From NCBI RefSeq assembly GCF_000735345.1, contig NZ_JMPJ01000067.1:5-64004 (forward strand): a stretch of DNA of 64,000 bases. The letters run 5' to 3'. The DNA is from Ewingella americana ATCC 33852. GTDB lineage: Bacteria > Pseudomonadota > Gammaproteobacteria > Enterobacterales > Enterobacteriaceae. A program made the translations under genes and the position numbers. Numbering within the stretch: the stretch's first letter is position 1; each line of letters starts with the position of its first letter. The notes under the pieces are model-generated. The model saw only the letters and a list, made by a program, of their open reading frames with translations. It was not told where the DNA came from and ran no database searches. This document shows, one piece after another, positions 17,649-27,609 of the stretch.

Positions 17649-19187
17649 TTAAAACAGTCCCATCGGCTTGTCGGAATAGCTGACCAGCAGGCACTTGGTC
17701 TGCTGATAATGGTCCAGCATCATCTTATGGGTTTCGCGCCCGATGCCCGACTGTTTATAGCCGCCGAAGGCCGCGTGGGCCGGATAGGCATGGTAACAGT
17801 TGGTCCAAACGCGCCCGGCCTGCAAGTTCCGCCCCATGTGATAAGCCACGCTACCGTCGCGGCTCCACACTCCGGCTCCAAGCCCGTAAGCCGTATCGTT
17901 GGCAATCGCCAGCGCTTCATCCATATCTTTAAAGGTAGTAACCGCCAGCACCGGCCCGAAGATCTCCTCTTGGAACACCCGCATGTTGTTTTTACCCAGC
18001 AAAATAGTCGGTTGCAGGTAATAACCTTCATTGAGTGAGCCTTCCAGTTTCTTGCGCGCGCCGCCGGTCAGCACCTGAGCGCCCTCTTTCTTGCCGATTT
18101 CGATATAGTCCAGAATGGTTTTCATCTGGCCCGCCGACACCTGCGCGCCCATCTGAGTATCCGCGTCCAGCGGGTTGCCGGTGCGAATGGCTTCCACACG
18201 TTTTATCGCCCTTTCCATAAAGCGTTCGTAAATCGACTCTTGCACCAGTGCGCGACTCGGGCAGGTACAGACCTCGCCCTGATTGAAGGCGAACAGCGTG
18301 AAGCCCTCCAGCGCCTTGTCGAAGAAGCTGTCCTCTTTATCCATCACGTCAGCAAAGAAGATGTTCGGCGACTTACCGCCCAGCTCCAGAGTGGCCGGGA
18401 TCAGGTTCTGCGCGGCGTATCCGGCAATCTGCTGGCCCACTTCGGTGGAGCCGGTAAAAGCCACTTTGGCGATGCGTTTGGAGGTCGCCAGATATTCGCC
18501 AATCTCGCCACCCGCGCCGTTAACCACGTTAATCACCCCGGCGGGCAGAATGTCTTTCAACAGATCCATCAGCAGCAACACAGAAAGCGGGGTCAGCTTG
18601 GCGGGTTTCATCACAATGCAGTTACCCGCCGCCAGCGCCGGGGCCATCTTCCAGCAGGCCATCAGCAGGGGGAAGTTCCACGGAATGATCTGCGCCACCA
18701 CGCCCAGGGGCTCGTGGAAATGGTAAGCCACGGTTTCGCTGTCGATTTCACTGATGCCCCCTTCCTGCGCGCGAACGCAAGAGGCGAAATAGCGGAAATG
18801 GTCGATAGCCAGCGGCACGTCGGCCCCCGAGGTTTCGCGGATCGGCTTGCCGTTATCCCATGTCTCCGCATTGGCCAGCAGCTCGAGATTTTGCTCCATG
18901 CGATCAGCGACTTTCAGCAGCAGATTGGCGCGCTCCTGCACCGAGGTCTTGCCCCACGCCCCTTTGGCGGCATGGGCGGCGTCCAGCGCCAGCTCAATAT
19001 CATCTTTGCTCGAGCTGGCAACTTCGCACAGCGCCTCGCCGGTAATAGGCGTCAGGTTGGAATAGTATTCGCCCTTCACCGGCGCTACCCACTCGCCGCC
19101 GATAAAGTTGTCATAACGTTTTTTCAGTTTCAGCGGGAAACCATACTCTTCAGGTTTTACGGCGTGCGGGGTCTTGTCATAAGCCAT
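17649..19187 (-). CDS. aldB: Aldehyde dehydrogenase AldB
   Basis: 512 residues, identical in length to E. coli AldB and very similar throughout. NADP-dependent oxidation of acetaldehyde and related aldehydes in the cytoplasm. The catalytic Cys is in [17 protein letters not shown], the general-base Glu in [12 protein letters not shown], and the NAD site includes [17 protein letters not shown] precedes the ATG. In E. coli the gene is under RpoS, CRP and Fis control; no comparable set of sites is obvious in the 179-base upstream gap. Confidence 0.95.
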   Translation of the reverse strand: MAYDKTPHAVKPEEYGFPLKLKKRYDNFIGGEWVAPVKGEYYSNLTPITGEALCEVASSSKDDIELALDAAHAAKGAWGKTSVQERANLLLKVADRMEQNLELLANAETWDNGKPIRETSGADVPLAIDHFRYFASCVRAQEGGISEIDSETVAYHFHEPLGVVAQIIPWNFPLLMACWKMAPALAAGNCIVMKPAKLTPLSVLLLMDLLKDILPAGVINVVNGAGGEIGEYLATSKRIAKVAFTGSTEVGQQIAGYAAQNLIPATLELGGKSPNIFFADVMDKEDSFFDKALEGFTLFAFNQGEVCTCPSRALVQESIYERFMERAIKRVEAIRTGNPLDADTQMGAQVSAGQMKTILDYIEIGKKEGAQVLTGGARKKLEGSLNEGYYLQPTILLGKNNMRVFQEEIFGPVLAVTTFKDMDEALAIANDTAYGLGAGVWSRDGSVAYHMGRNLQAGRVWTNCYHAYPAHAAFGGYKQSGIGRETHKMMLDHYQQTKCLLVSYSDKPMGLF

Positions 19188-19366
19188 GATGAATCTCCTT
19201 TATGCTGCCTTGAACGAGAGTAAAACGCAGAACGCTGTATAAAGCGTAGGCAGTAAGGAGATGGACGGCGGGATGTAAAGGGAACTCTTCGAGCGGCCTC
19301 ACAACTTTTCAGCCGGAGGCGCACGAGATGCTCAAAAGGGGGTGAATCGAGCGAAAAGAGGCAGAA

Positions 19367-19972
19367 TTATGGCGGCGCGGTGCGGGAAAAGCTTTCTCTC
19401 TGGAACAGGCGTTCCACCAGCGAAACCAGCTTCGGACGCTCGACGCACCAGCCGGGAGCCACGCGACGATAGTTGATATAACCCAGCGCGCAGGCGACGG
19501 CGATATCCGCCACATTGAGGCTTTCACCATTCAACAACGTGCAGTTTTTGGCATGCTGCTCGAGGGTGTCGAGGCCGCGCAGCACCTTGGCGCGCTGTTT
19601 CACCACCCACTCTTCATTGCGCTTGTCAGCATCGCGCTTGCTCTCTAACACCAGCGCCACGGCGGCGTCGGTCACGCCATCGGCCAGCGCTTCAATCTGC
19701 TTAACCCGCAACGCCTCCAGCGGCTGCCACGGCAACAGCGTCGGAGACGCATTCTGCAATTCGATAAACTGCACGATGATCGGCGAATCATAAAACACCT
19801 CGCCATCGTCAGTGACCAGCGCGGGGACTTTGCCCAGCGGGTTGTAGTCAGTGATTTTGCTACCCGGCTCTCCCGGAGGGTCATTCACAAACTCAAACGC
19901 AATGCCCTTCTCCAGCAGCATTACTGAGATTTTACGCACGTATGGACTGGTGTAGCTGCCGACAAGCTTCAT
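19367..19972 (-). CDS. yibF: Glutathione S-transferase-like protein YibF
   Basis: 201 residues. N-terminal thioredoxin fold (KLVGSYTSPYVRKISVMLLEKG, then the cis-proline segment NPLGKVPALVTDDGEVFYDSPII) and a C-terminal helical domain with LNVADIAVACALGYINYRRVAPGWC, all close to E. coli YibF. The physiological substrate is unknown. The ATG at 19972 is preceded by GGGAG; the adjacent GTG at 19975 is an alternative. In E. coli yibF also neighbours the mtl genes. Confidence 0.92.
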   Translation of the reverse strand: MKLVGSYTSPYVRKISVMLLEKGIAFEFVNDPPGEPGSKITDYNPLGKVPALVTDDGEVFYDSPIIVQFIELQNASPTLLPWQPLEALRVKQIEALADGVTDAAVALVLESKRDADKRNEEWVVKQRAKVLRGLDTLEQHAKNCTLLNGESLNVADIAVACALGYINYRRVAPGWCVERPKLVSLVERLFQRESFSRTAPP

Positions 19973-20197
19973 CACGTTCTCCCACGTTAAGACCTGTTTT
20001 AAAGCTAGCAGCCAAGCCTCGCTTTACCAAGCTTCGCCGCGCAAAGCGTCTTTTTTAAGAATTGCCCTTCACGCGTCCTACACCAAAAATGCCTTTCTGC
20101 CGCGTTAGCCTCGGGTTGCCGCAATCAGGCTTTCCCCTCAGAGAAGCGAAGCGTTAAAATATTGTTTAAATTTCGTAGCGTTTAAAAGGTTACTTCG

Positions 20198-21043
20198 ATG
20201 GATGTTCTGCGCCAGAGCGATTCTGACGAAAAAGGCGATCAGACCCTGACGGCGATTGTCGGGGCGACCCGCAAGCCGGTGATGCAGCGCGGGCATCTGG
20301 ATGCGCCAGAAGATGACTGGATCGCCGAAGAAGTGCCGGTAGCACTGGTCTACAACGGCATCTCTCACGTGGTGATGATGGCTTCGCCAAAAGATCTCGA
20401 CGCCTTTGCTCTCGGCTTTTCTTTATCAGAAGGCATTATCGAATCCGTCTCTGACATTTACGGTATGGATGTGTCATCCAACTGCAATGGCATCGAAGTT
20501 AACATTGAGTTATCAACCCGACGCTTCAGCGGTTTGAAAGAGCGCCGCCGCGCGATGGCCGGGCGCACCGGCTGCGGCGTCTGCGGCATTGAGCAACTCG
20601 GCGACCTGTTCCGCCCGCTCAAGCCGCTGCCTTTCACGCAAACCTTTGATTTAGCGCTGTTAGACAATGCGCTGAGCCAGCTGAAATCGGTGCAAACCAT
20701 CGGCCAGCTCACCGGTTGTACTCACGCCGGAGCATGGATTAACCCGCAGGGCCAGCTGCTCGGCGGCTGTGAAGATGTCGGTCGCCACGTCGCGCTGGAT
20801 AAAATTCTCGGCGTGCGAGCCAAGAAAGCCGACTGGCAGCAGGGCGCGGTGCTGGTCTCGAGCCGCGCCAGCTATGAAATGGTGCAGAAAGCCGCGATGT
20901 GCGGCGTCGAAATTCTGTTTGCTGTCTCCGCCGCCACGCAACTGGCGGTAGACGTCGCCGAACGCTGCAACCTGACGCTGGTCGGTTTCAGCAAGCCGGG
21001 GCGCGCAACGGTCTATACTCATGCTCAGAGGTTGAGAGGCTAA
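20198..21043 (+). CDS. fdhD: Formate dehydrogenase accessory sulfurtransferase FdhD
   Basis: 281 residues. Transfers sulfur from IscS to the molybdenum or tungsten bis-MGD cofactor before insertion into formate dehydrogenase. The sulfur-carrying cysteines sit in [12 protein letters not shown]. Other family blocks are [29 protein letters not shown] and [15 protein letters not shown]. It is divergent from yibF and lies upstream of sodA, as near the E. coli fdhD-sodA locus. No formate dehydrogenase subunit gene is in the window. Confidence 0.95.
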   Translation: MDVLRQSDSDEKGDQTLTAIVGATRKPVMQRGHLDAPEDDWIAEEVPVALVYNGISHVVMMASPKDLDAFALGFSLSEGIIESVSDIYGMDVSSNCNGIEVNIELSTRRFSGLKERRRAMAGRTGCGVCGIEQLGDLFRPLKPLPFTQTFDLALLDNALSQLKSVQTIGQLTGCTHAGAWINPQGQLLGGCEDVGRHVALDKILGVRAKKADWQQGAVLVSSRASYEMVQKAAMCGVEILFAVSAATQLAVDVAERCNLTLVGFSKPGRATVYTHAQRLRG

Positions 21044-21170
21044 GCGCGTCGGATTGCTCTCAATTCAGCGTTAGATTGTTTATTACCAGCTTATTTTTAC
21101 TTGCTCTAAGGGCGGCCGAAAGCCCCGCCTGACGGGCCTGAGAGAATACCCGCACAAAGTGCGGAGCATA

Positions 21171-21189
21171 GATAATCATTTTCAATATC
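21171..21189 (+). promoter_or_regulatory. Fur box upstream of sodA
   Basis: The 19 bases GATAATCATTTTCAATATC match the palindromic Fur consensus at 15 of 19 positions, about 80 bases before the sodA start. Fur repression of sodA is established in E. coli. Confidence 0.8.
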
Positions 21190-21269
21190 ATTTAATTAAC
21201 TATAATGATCCTACTGATTACGCGGTGCTCACAATGACGGTGCCGCCCTACACTATGGAGACGATGAAC

Positions 21270-21893
21270 ATGAGTTATTCACTGCCATCACTGCCTTACG
21301 CATACGACGCACTCGAACCGCATTTCGACAAACAGACGATGGAAATCCATCACACTAAACACCACCAGACCTACGTTAACAACGCTAACGCTGCGCTGGA
21401 AAGCCTGCCAGAACTGGCAAAACTGTCTGTTGAAGAACTGATTGCCAACCTTGACAAAGTGCCAGCTGACAAGAAAGTTGCTCTGCGTAACAACGCAGGT
21501 GGCCACGCTAACCACAGCCTGTTCTGGAAAGGCCTGAAAACCGGTACCACTTTGCAGGGCGACCTGAAAGCGGCAATCGAACGTGACTTCGGTAGCGTTG
21601 ACGCTTTCAAAGAAACCTTCGAAAAAGCAGCAACCACTCGTTTCGGCTCAGGCTGGGCGTGGCTGGTTCTGAAAACCGACGGCAAACTGGCGGTAGTTTC
21701 TACTGCTAACCAAGACAGCCCGCTGATGGGTGAAGCAATCTCTGGCGCATCTGGCTACCCTCTGCTGGGTCTGGACGTTTGGGAACACGCTTACTACCTG
21801 AAATACCAGAACAAACGCCCTGACTACATCAAAGCATTCTGGGACGTTGTGAACTGGGACGAAGCAGCAAAACGTCTGGCTGAAGCGAAGTAA
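21270..21893 (+). CDS. sodA: Manganese superoxide dismutase
   Basis: 207 residues, cytoplasmic. Mn ligands are His in [15 protein letters not shown], His in NHSLFWKGL, and Asp and His in [16 protein letters not shown]. The sequence is close to E. coli SodA along its whole length. The ATG at 21270 with GGAG upstream is chosen; earlier in-frame codons from 21159 run through the Fur box and promoter. A terminator follows. Iron regulated through Fur by the visible box. Confidence 0.97.
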   Translation: MSYSLPSLPYAYDALEPHFDKQTMEIHHTKHHQTYVNNANAALESLPELAKLSVEELIANLDKVPADKKVALRNNAGGHANHSLFWKGLKTGTTLQGDLKAAIERDFGSVDAFKETFEKAATTRFGSGWAWLVLKTDGKLAVVSTANQDSPLMGEAISGASGYPLLGLDVWEHAYYLKYQNKRPDYIKAFWDVVNWDEAAKRLAEAK

Positions 21894-21926
21894 TTTCGCG
21901 CCCCTAGGGGTTCAGCAACGCACATC

Positions 21927-21951
21927 AGGCGGGGTCTTCCCCGCCTTTTTT
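21927..21951 (+). terminator. Terminator after sodA
   Basis: AGGCGGGG and CCCCGCCT arms with a TCTT loop, followed by TTTTT. Confidence 0.9.
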
Positions 21952-22105
21952 ACGCCCATTTTGCACTCATTTCTCACGATTTTCAGACCTCGCTCGCACT
22001 TCTCAAATATCCTGCCGCTTACCCCTAAAGTTTGGCTTAAGTCATTCCGATAGACCCTTCACAAAGGCATCTCTTTTTAAGCAAGGACGTTGGGGGAAAA
22101 TAGTT

Positions 22106-24046
22106 ATGGGAATCGGTTTAGTACAGCGCATTGATAATCTAAAAGTCGGCACCAAGCTCGGGTTAGGTCTGGGGTTTATTTTGCTGATTGCCGTGGTGAT
22201 TTCCGCCGTCGGCATGATCAAGTTTAAAAGCATCGACCAGCGAGCCGAAAAGGTCGATTTCAGCAACCAAATTAATACCTTACTGCACGACGCACGCCTT
22301 AATCGCACTTTGTACCAGCTCAACTATGACCCCGTTTATCTGCAGAAAAACCAGCAGCTTATTGGCCAAGTTGAGCAGTTGCTGCAAGAGTCCAAAGGCA
22401 AGATGAGCTGGGAGCCGAAAAACCTGGCCAATCTGGATCAGGTGCCGGTAAAAATTAAGGAATACAAACAGGCGCAGGCGGCTTTCAAACACGCAGTAGA
22501 TGAAAAAGACGCCGTGCGCAAAAGCTGGAACCTGTCGGACACTGAAGACATTCTCAAACGCTTGCAGGAACAGCTGCGCGTAGAAGATGTAGATCCGTCG
22601 ATTCGCATGTCGCTTTCTGAAGTGATTCAGAAGCTTATCAGCATCCGCTACTACGTGCGCGGCCTGCTGCTTAGCCCGACGGCGGCCTCAGAAGCGCCCC
22701 TGATGCAGGCGATTGACGACACCAAAGCCAACGCCACCAAGCTCAACGCCCTGCTGCTGCCGAACCAGCAAGAGACGCTGGCCCCGCTGATGAACGCGCT
22801 GGCGAGCTATAAAACTCACGTTTTGGCTTACCTGCCGGCCGTCGAGCGCGAGAAGGCGACTTCGCAGGTTATGGCGGTAAAAGCCAATGATATGAACTCA
22901 TTGGTGGCGAACATCTTCAAAAATGAGCTGGACAGCACCCATGCGGATATCCGCAAAGCGATGATGCTGATGGGCATTATTACGCTGGCGGTGCTGATTA
23001 TCGGCACGCTGTTCTCTTGGCACATTACCCGCCAGCTAACTCATCCGCTGCGCGCCACGCTGGCAACCGCCGAGCTGATTGCCAAAGGCGATTTAACCGC
23101 GGCACAGACTACTGCCCGCCGCGACGAGCTGGGGATGCTGATGAACGCCGTGGCCGGAATGAGCCAGAACCTGCGCAATATGATTTATGAAATTCGCACC
23201 GGGGTGGGTCAGGTGTCCCACGCGGCGGCCGAAATTGCGGCGGGGAATACGGATTTATCTTCGCGCACCGAGGAACAGGCAGCGGCCGTGGAAGAGACTG
23301 CCGCCAGCATGGAGCAGCTCAGTTCGACGGTGAAGCAGAATGCCGAAAACGCCCACCACGCCAGCAAACTGGCGTCTGACGCCTCGCAAACCGCCACCCT
23401 CGGCGGCAAGCAGGTGGGCGACGTGGTACTCACCATGCAGCAGATCTCCAGCAGCTCCAAGCGCATCGCCGAGATAACCTCCGTTATCAACGGTATTGCC
23501 TTCCAGACCAATATTCTGGCGCTAAACGCGGCGGTGGAAGCCGCCCGCGCTGGCGAGCAAGGGCGCGGCTTCTCGGTGGTGGCTTCTGAAGTGCGCACTC
23601 TGGCCCAGCGCAGCGCGCAGGCCGCCAAAGAGATTGAAGGGCTGATTGCCGAGTCGGTCGAGCGGGTGAATACCGGGGCTAAATTGGTGGAAAGCACCGG
23701 GCGCACCATGCAGGACATCGTGCAGTCGGTGACCAACGTGCGCGACATTATGGGTGAGATTGCCTCGGCCTCTGACGAGCAGAGCCGCGGCATCACGCAG
23801 ATCTCGCAAGCGATTGTCGAGATGGACAGCACCACCCAGCAGAACGCCGCGCTGGTCGAACAGTCTGCCGCCGCCGCTGATTCTCTCGAAGAGCAGTCGC
23901 GCCTGTTGACCGAAGCCGTGTCGGTGTTCCGTCTGTCGGACAATGACAGTAAGAGTGCGTCGGTGACTCCGCGCGCGTCGCAGTTGCAGTCGCCGCTGCT
24001 GCCGCGACCGGCGGGAGTCAGTCAGGATAATTGGGAAACCTTCTAG
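22106..24046 (+). CDS. Methyl-accepting chemotaxis protein with large ligand domain
   Basis: 646 residues. TM1 at about 16-38, a periplasmic helical sensor of about 250 residues, TM2 at about 288-310, a HAMP domain to about 365, then the methylation helices and the signalling hairpin with the conserved tip ITSVINGIAFQTNILALNAAVEAARAGEQGRGF. It ends in NWETF, the CheR/CheB tether identical to that of E. coli Tsr. The sensor is about 100 residues longer than the four-helix bundles of Tar and Tsr and fits a helical bimodular (HBM) domain, which in McpS binds TCA intermediates; the ligand here is unknown. No che or flagellar genes are nearby. Confidence 0.9.
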   Translation: MGIGLVQRIDNLKVGTKLGLGLGFILLIAVVISAVGMIKFKSIDQRAEKVDFSNQINTLLHDARLNRTLYQLNYDPVYLQKNQQLIGQVEQLLQESKGKMSWEPKNLANLDQVPVKIKEYKQAQAAFKHAVDEKDAVRKSWNLSDTEDILKRLQEQLRVEDVDPSIRMSLSEVIQKLISIRYYVRGLLLSPTAASEAPLMQAIDDTKANATKLNALLLPNQQETLAPLMNALASYKTHVLAYLPAVEREKATSQVMAVKANDMNSLVANIFKNELDSTHADIRKAMMLMGIITLAVLIIGTLFSWHITRQLTHPLRATLATAELIAKGDLTAAQTTARRDELGMLMNAVAGMSQNLRNMIYEIRTGVGQVSHAAAEIAAGNTDLSSRTEEQAAAVEETAASMEQLSSTVKQNAENAHHASKLASDASQTATLGGKQVGDVVLTMQQISSSSKRIAEITSVINGIAFQTNILALNAAVEAARAGEQGRGFSVVASEVRTLAQRSAQAAKEIEGLIAESVERVNTGAKLVESTGRTMQDIVQSVTNVRDIMGEIASASDEQSRGITQISQAIVEMDSTTQQNAALVEQSAAAADSLEEQSRLLTEAVSVFRLSDNDSKSASVTPRASQLQSPLLPRPAGVSQDNWETF

Positions 24047-24065
24047 GCCTGTCGCCCTCCCCGTG

Positions 24066-24094
24066 AAATGCGCCCAGCCGGGCGCATTTTTTTT
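24066..24094 (+). terminator. Terminator after chemoreceptor gene
   Basis: AAATGCGCCC and GGGCGCATTT arms around AGCC, followed by TTTTT. Confidence 0.9.
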
Positions 24095-24163
24095 CACCTG
24101 TTTAGCCGGGCAATTGCGGGGTATGCTGAAGCACCAGGGGCAACGACTAGACAGGAGGTTTTT

Positions 24164-24844
24164 ATGCATTACCCGGACGTGTATATCGGCGCGGTCAAAC
24201 CCTATGAGAATGACAGACCGAGCGCCATCGGCAAACGGCAGGTGGACGGAATTTTACAGCTGACAGCCCTCGGGCTGGAAGGCGACGAGCAGGCGGAAAG
24301 CAGCTACCACGGCGGGCCAGATCGCGCCCTGTGCCACTTCCCGCGCGAGCACTACGCGTGGCTACGCCAGCACTTCCCGGAGCAGGAGGAGCGTTTCCAC
24401 CCGCCCGCTTTTGGGGAGAACCTCTCCACTCTTGGCCTGACCGAAGCCAACGTCTTTATTGGCGATATTTTCCGCTGGGGCGACGCGCTGATTCAGGTCA
24501 CCCAGCCGCGCTCGCCGTGCTACAAGCTCAATACCTTCCTGCACTGCCCGCAAATGTCGCCGGTGTTACAAGACACCGGCAAATGCGGCTGGCTGTACCG
24601 GGTGATCGCCACCGGCAGCGTGAGTGGGGATAAACCTTTCGAATTGATGACCCGCAACAGCGACGTGTCGGTGGCCGAAGCCATCTCCATCGCTTTCAAC
24701 ATGCCGTTCGACGAAGAGCAGTATCGCCGCTTAATGAACGCAGCGGGGCTGTCCGCCAGCTGGAGTAAAACCATGCAGATGAGGCTAATTAATCGCAAGA
24801 TTGAGGATTTTGGCAGAAGATTGTTTGGTTCGGCGGGTAAATGA
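24164..24844 (+). CDS. yiiM: MOSC-domain protein YiiM (6-hydroxyaminopurine reductase)
   Basis: 226 residues, close to E. coli YiiM (224). A MOSC domain (about 20-165), with GGPDRALCHFPREHY, FGENLSTLGL, GDIFRWGDALIQVTQPRSPCYKLN including the Moco-binding Cys, and a C-terminal helical extension. YiiM uses molybdenum cofactor to detoxify N-hydroxylated purines. AGGAGGT stands at ideal spacing before the ATG at 24164; an in-frame start at 24068 lies in the terminator. Confidence 0.92.
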   Translation: MHYPDVYIGAVKPYENDRPSAIGKRQVDGILQLTALGLEGDEQAESSYHGGPDRALCHFPREHYAWLRQHFPEQEERFHPPAFGENLSTLGLTEANVFIGDIFRWGDALIQVTQPRSPCYKLNTFLHCPQMSPVLQDTGKCGWLYRVIATGSVSGDKPFELMTRNSDVSVAEAISIAFNMPFDEEQYRRLMNAAGLSASWSKTMQMRLINRKIEDFGRRLFGSAGK

Positions 24845-24851
24845 TTTCACA

Positions 24852-24876
24852 TCCTCCCCGCGCGATGCAGGGAGGA
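24852..24876. terminator. Possible hairpin between yiiM and yibL
   Basis: TCCTCCC and GGGAGGA form a 7-bp stem between two convergent genes. It has no T-run, so it would be a weak or factor-dependent stop. Confidence 0.4.
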
Positions 24877-24886
24877 CGTTTGCAGC

Positions 24887-25249
24887 TTAGAAGGCTTTTT
24901 TGGCGTAACCGGTCACCACTTTCAGGCCCATTTCGCGGCCCAGCGCGGTCATCGGGTGAACCACCACGATACCACGAACGGTTTTCTTCAGCGTACCCAT
25001 GTCGGCTTGCTCTTTCTTGGTGATTTCGCGGCTGAATGGCAGCGTTTCCAGCTTCTGCGCTTCTTTGCTCAGCTTCTTAACGCGAACGTCTTTCAGACGC
25101 GCGATTTCAGCGGCCAGCTTCTCTTTCTCTTCTTCATGCTTGGCAATCAGCTCGGCATTACCCTGCTGGATAACGGTCGCATCTTTGTGGTTCAGCGCGT
25201 CCAGCATGTCGCTGAGGCGTTTGATTTCGGCTTTTTCGACTTCTTTCAT
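24887..25249 (-). CDS. yibL: Ribosome-associated protein YibL
   Basis: 120 residues, same length as E. coli YibL. Begins [18 protein letters not shown] and ends [39 protein letters not shown], matching YibL at both ends. A central coiled-coil segment (about 35-65) is rich in Glu and Lys. YibL co-purifies with ribosomes; its role is unknown. The start at 25249 is supported by the family N-terminus rather than an upstream codon at 25300. In E. coli it follows mtlR; here a MocR/LysE pair separates them. Confidence 0.93.
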   Translation of the reverse strand: MKEVEKAEIKRLSDMLDALNHKDATVIQQGNAELIAKHEEEKEKLAAEIARLKDVRVKKLSKEAQKLETLPFSREITKKEQADMGTLKKTVRGIVVVHPMTALGREMGLKVVTGYAKKAF

Positions 25250-25314
25250 AGTATTTTCGACCCGTAGGTGCCGCAGCGGGCACGATGTTGCTAAAGACAA
25301 TAACCGCTAGTGTA

Positions 25315-26835
25315 TCAGGAAGTGCGGGTTTCATCAGCCCGCGCATCATCGGTAGTTTGCGCCAGCCCCGGCGGCAGGCCGCTCATTTCACAGGCGCGCT
25401 GCCCTAAACGCGCCAGAGCGGCGGTGTAGCGCACGTCAAACGGATAACAGCAGGAGAGCCGCAGGCCATTGCTGTAGCGCCCGCTCGGCGAGTACAACGT
25501 GCCCGGCGTCATGCAGATCTTCTCCTCAATCAGCTGTTTAAAGAGCGCCACGGTATCCACGCCTTCTGGGAAGTCCACCCAAAATACAAAACCGCCCATC
25601 GGGCGCGTGGAGCGAGTTCCCTGTGGGAAATATTGCGCGATCAGCGCTCGCGCTTCGTCGACCTGCGCCTCATAGCGGCGACGCAGACTGCGCAGATGAT
25701 GGTCGTAGCCGCCGGACTCGAGGAACACCGCCAGCGTCTGTGACAGCAAAGAAGACTCGGTCATCGACGACACTGCCTTCAGCTTGCGCAGCTTGTCGGC
25801 GAAGCGCCCGCCCGCAATCCAGCCAATGCGAAAATCGGGAGCCAGCGTCTTGGTGAAGCTGGTGCAAAACAGTACCCAGCCGTATTTGTCGAAGGATTTC
25901 ACCGCCGGAGAGAGCGCGTCGCTGAACTGGATTTCGGCATACAGCCCGTCTTCAATCAGCGGCACGCGGTGATCGTTCATCAGCCGCGCCAGCCGTTTTT
26001 TCGCCGCCAGCGGCATGGTGAAGCCCATCGGGTTTTGCGCCGTCGGCATGGCGATCACCGCGTTCAGCCGCTTCTCATTGAGCATCAATTCGAGGGCGTC
26101 GAGGGACAAACCGGTTTGCGGATCGGTTGGGATTTCCACTGCTTTCAGCCCAAGGCTCGCCAGCAGCGGCAGGAGATAGAAGTAGGTCGGCGTCTCCAGC
26201 CCGACGCTGTCGCCCGGCTGAGTGGTGACGCGCAGCGCCAGTTGCAGGGCTTCCATGCAGCCGTGGGTCAGGGTGATGTCGGAGGCTTCCAGCATCATGC
26301 CCAAGGCCAGCGAGCGGCGAGCGATTTGCTGACGCAGCGCCAGATTCCCCGGCGGCAGCGCGTACTGGCCAATCAAATGCGGCTGGCGGCGCAGCAGCGA
26401 AGACATGATGCGCCCCAGTTTGGCGCCGGGGTAGAAGTCGTTGGCCTGCGGGCAAGCCAGCGAGAGATTGGTGTAGGCCGGGTTGATTTGCGCGGCAAAC
26501 ACCGTGTCTATCAGGTCCAGCACGTCGTCGGCAGGCTCCGCCGCTGGCCCGTGAGGCAAATGCTGCACTTCGAGGGCCGGGAGCGCGGTGCGCACGTAAA
26601 ACCCCGACTGGGGCCGCGCTTCAATCAGCCCGCGATCTTCCAATCGGCGATAAGCCGCCACCACGGTATTAATGCTCACCGAATAGGTCTGCGCCGAGCG
26701 CCGCACCGAAGGCAAACGGCTGCCGGCGGGCAAGGTGCCGCGTCGAATCGCCTCGGCCAGATTGTCAGCCAACAGGTTGTAGCGCGTGTCGCCCGCGCGG
26801 TTTGCATCGGTCAAAGGGGTGAGCATCTCGGCCAT
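25315..26835 (-). CDS. MocR/GntR-type regulator with aminotransferase-like domain
   Basis: 506 residues. N-terminal winged helix-turn-helix of the GntR family (about 18-88, GSRLPSVRRSAQTYSVSINTVVAAYRRLEDRGLIEARPQ) fused to a fold-type I aminotransferase-like domain (about 115-490), with the PLP lysine in FCTSFTKTLAPDFRIGW. MocR proteins use PLP as an effector-sensing group. It is divergent from a LysE-type exporter gene and probably controls it. Its end abuts the yibL leader. The PLP signature residues look intact. Confidence 0.92.
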   Translation of the reverse strand: MAEMLTPLTDANRAGDTRYNLLADNLAEAIRRGTLPAGSRLPSVRRSAQTYSVSINTVVAAYRRLEDRGLIEARPQSGFYVRTALPALEVQHLPHGPAAEPADDVLDLIDTVFAAQINPAYTNLSLACPQANDFYPGAKLGRIMSSLLRRQPHLIGQYALPPGNLALRQQIARRSLALGMMLEASDITLTHGCMEALQLALRVTTQPGDSVGLETPTYFYLLPLLASLGLKAVEIPTDPQTGLSLDALELMLNEKRLNAVIAMPTAQNPMGFTMPLAAKKRLARLMNDHRVPLIEDGLYAEIQFSDALSPAVKSFDKYGWVLFCTSFTKTLAPDFRIGWIAGGRFADKLRKLKAVSSMTESSLLSQTLAVFLESGGYDHHLRSLRRRYEAQVDEARALIAQYFPQGTRSTRPMGGFVFWVDFPEGVDTVALFKQLIEEKICMTPGTLYSPSGRYSNGLRLSCCYPFDVRYTAALARLGQRACEMSGLPPGLAQTTDDARADETRTS

Positions 26836-26862
26836 GGTGTCAGTTCCGCAAATATGAATGAG

Positions 26863-26888
26863 TACAGTTTATTTTTAGTACAACTGTA
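26863..26888. promoter_or_regulatory. Candidate MocR operator in divergent region
   Basis: TACAGTT (26863-26869) and AACTGTA (26882-26888) are perfect inverted repeats. AGTACA occurs twice as a direct repeat (26861 and 26877). This arrangement of repeated half-sites is typical of MocR regulators. Confidence 0.55.
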
Positions 26889-26976
26889 ACCATGACAATA
26901 TCCTATTTTTGGTTCTGTTACCTAATTGGCTGACTGTTTACTCTGGCGGTACAGATTTTTTTCCGAGGAATGCCCC

Positions 26977-27585
26977 ATGCTGGACACCGCTTTTGTCAGT
27001 TACGTCACCGTCATGTCGATTACGCCCGGCCCAAATAATATTTTGCTCGCCGCCTCTGGGGTGAATTTCGGCCTGCGCCGCACCGTGCCGATGATGCTCG
27101 GCATCACCCTCGGCTGCGTGATCCAATGCGCGCTGACCACCTCTCTTCTGGCGATTTTACTTAGTTGGATGCAGGTGATCCGCCTGCCGATGGCGGTGTT
27201 GGGCTGCGCCTATCTATTCTGGCTGTCGTGGAAGATTTATCGCTCGGGCACGCCGGGAGAAGGGGCCGAGCAAGCACCGATGAAGATGATCCACGGCGCG
27301 CTGTTTCAGGCGGTGAACCCGAAAGCTTGGCTGATGGCGACCAACGTAGCAATTCTCTTCACGCCGCGCGAAGGAGCGCTGTTAAGCCACACGCTGATGA
27401 TTTGCGTTGGTTTCGCGCTGATCAACCTGCCGTGCATTCTGATATGGGTGGTGATGGGCGACCGTCTGCGTCAGGCGCTGCGAGTCAGCTGGAAGTTGAA
27501 ACTGTTCAACAGCATCATGGCCGCGCTGATGGCGATCACCGCCGTCTGGCTGATGTTTGACGAGTTACGCCATGCGTTTAACTAG
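26977..27585 (+). CDS. LysE family translocator
   Basis: 202 residues with about six membrane helices. The motif MSITPGPNNILLAASGVNFGLRRT lies at the N-terminus, and ALFQAVNPKAWLMATN in the middle, both typical of the LysE/RhtB/CmaU family. It should export a small amino compound. GAGGAA precedes the ATG at 26977; an upstream in-frame ATG at 26926 is less likely. It is divergent from the MocR-type regulator, a common pairing in this family. Confidence 0.9.
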   Translation: MLDTAFVSYVTVMSITPGPNNILLAASGVNFGLRRTVPMMLGITLGCVIQCALTTSLLAILLSWMQVIRLPMAVLGCAYLFWLSWKIYRSGTPGEGAEQAPMKMIHGALFQAVNPKAWLMATNVAILFTPREGALLSHTLMICVGFALINLPCILIWVVMGDRLRQALRVSWKLKLFNSIMAALMAITAVWLMFDELRHAFN

Positions 27586-27609
27586 CCAAATCTCAAAGTA
27601 GCAAAGGGA

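Noticed and set aside
18240-19223. Long plus-strand frame opposite aldB
   Set aside because: It is the shadow of a GC-rich, well-conserved gene on the other strand and lacks recognisable domains.
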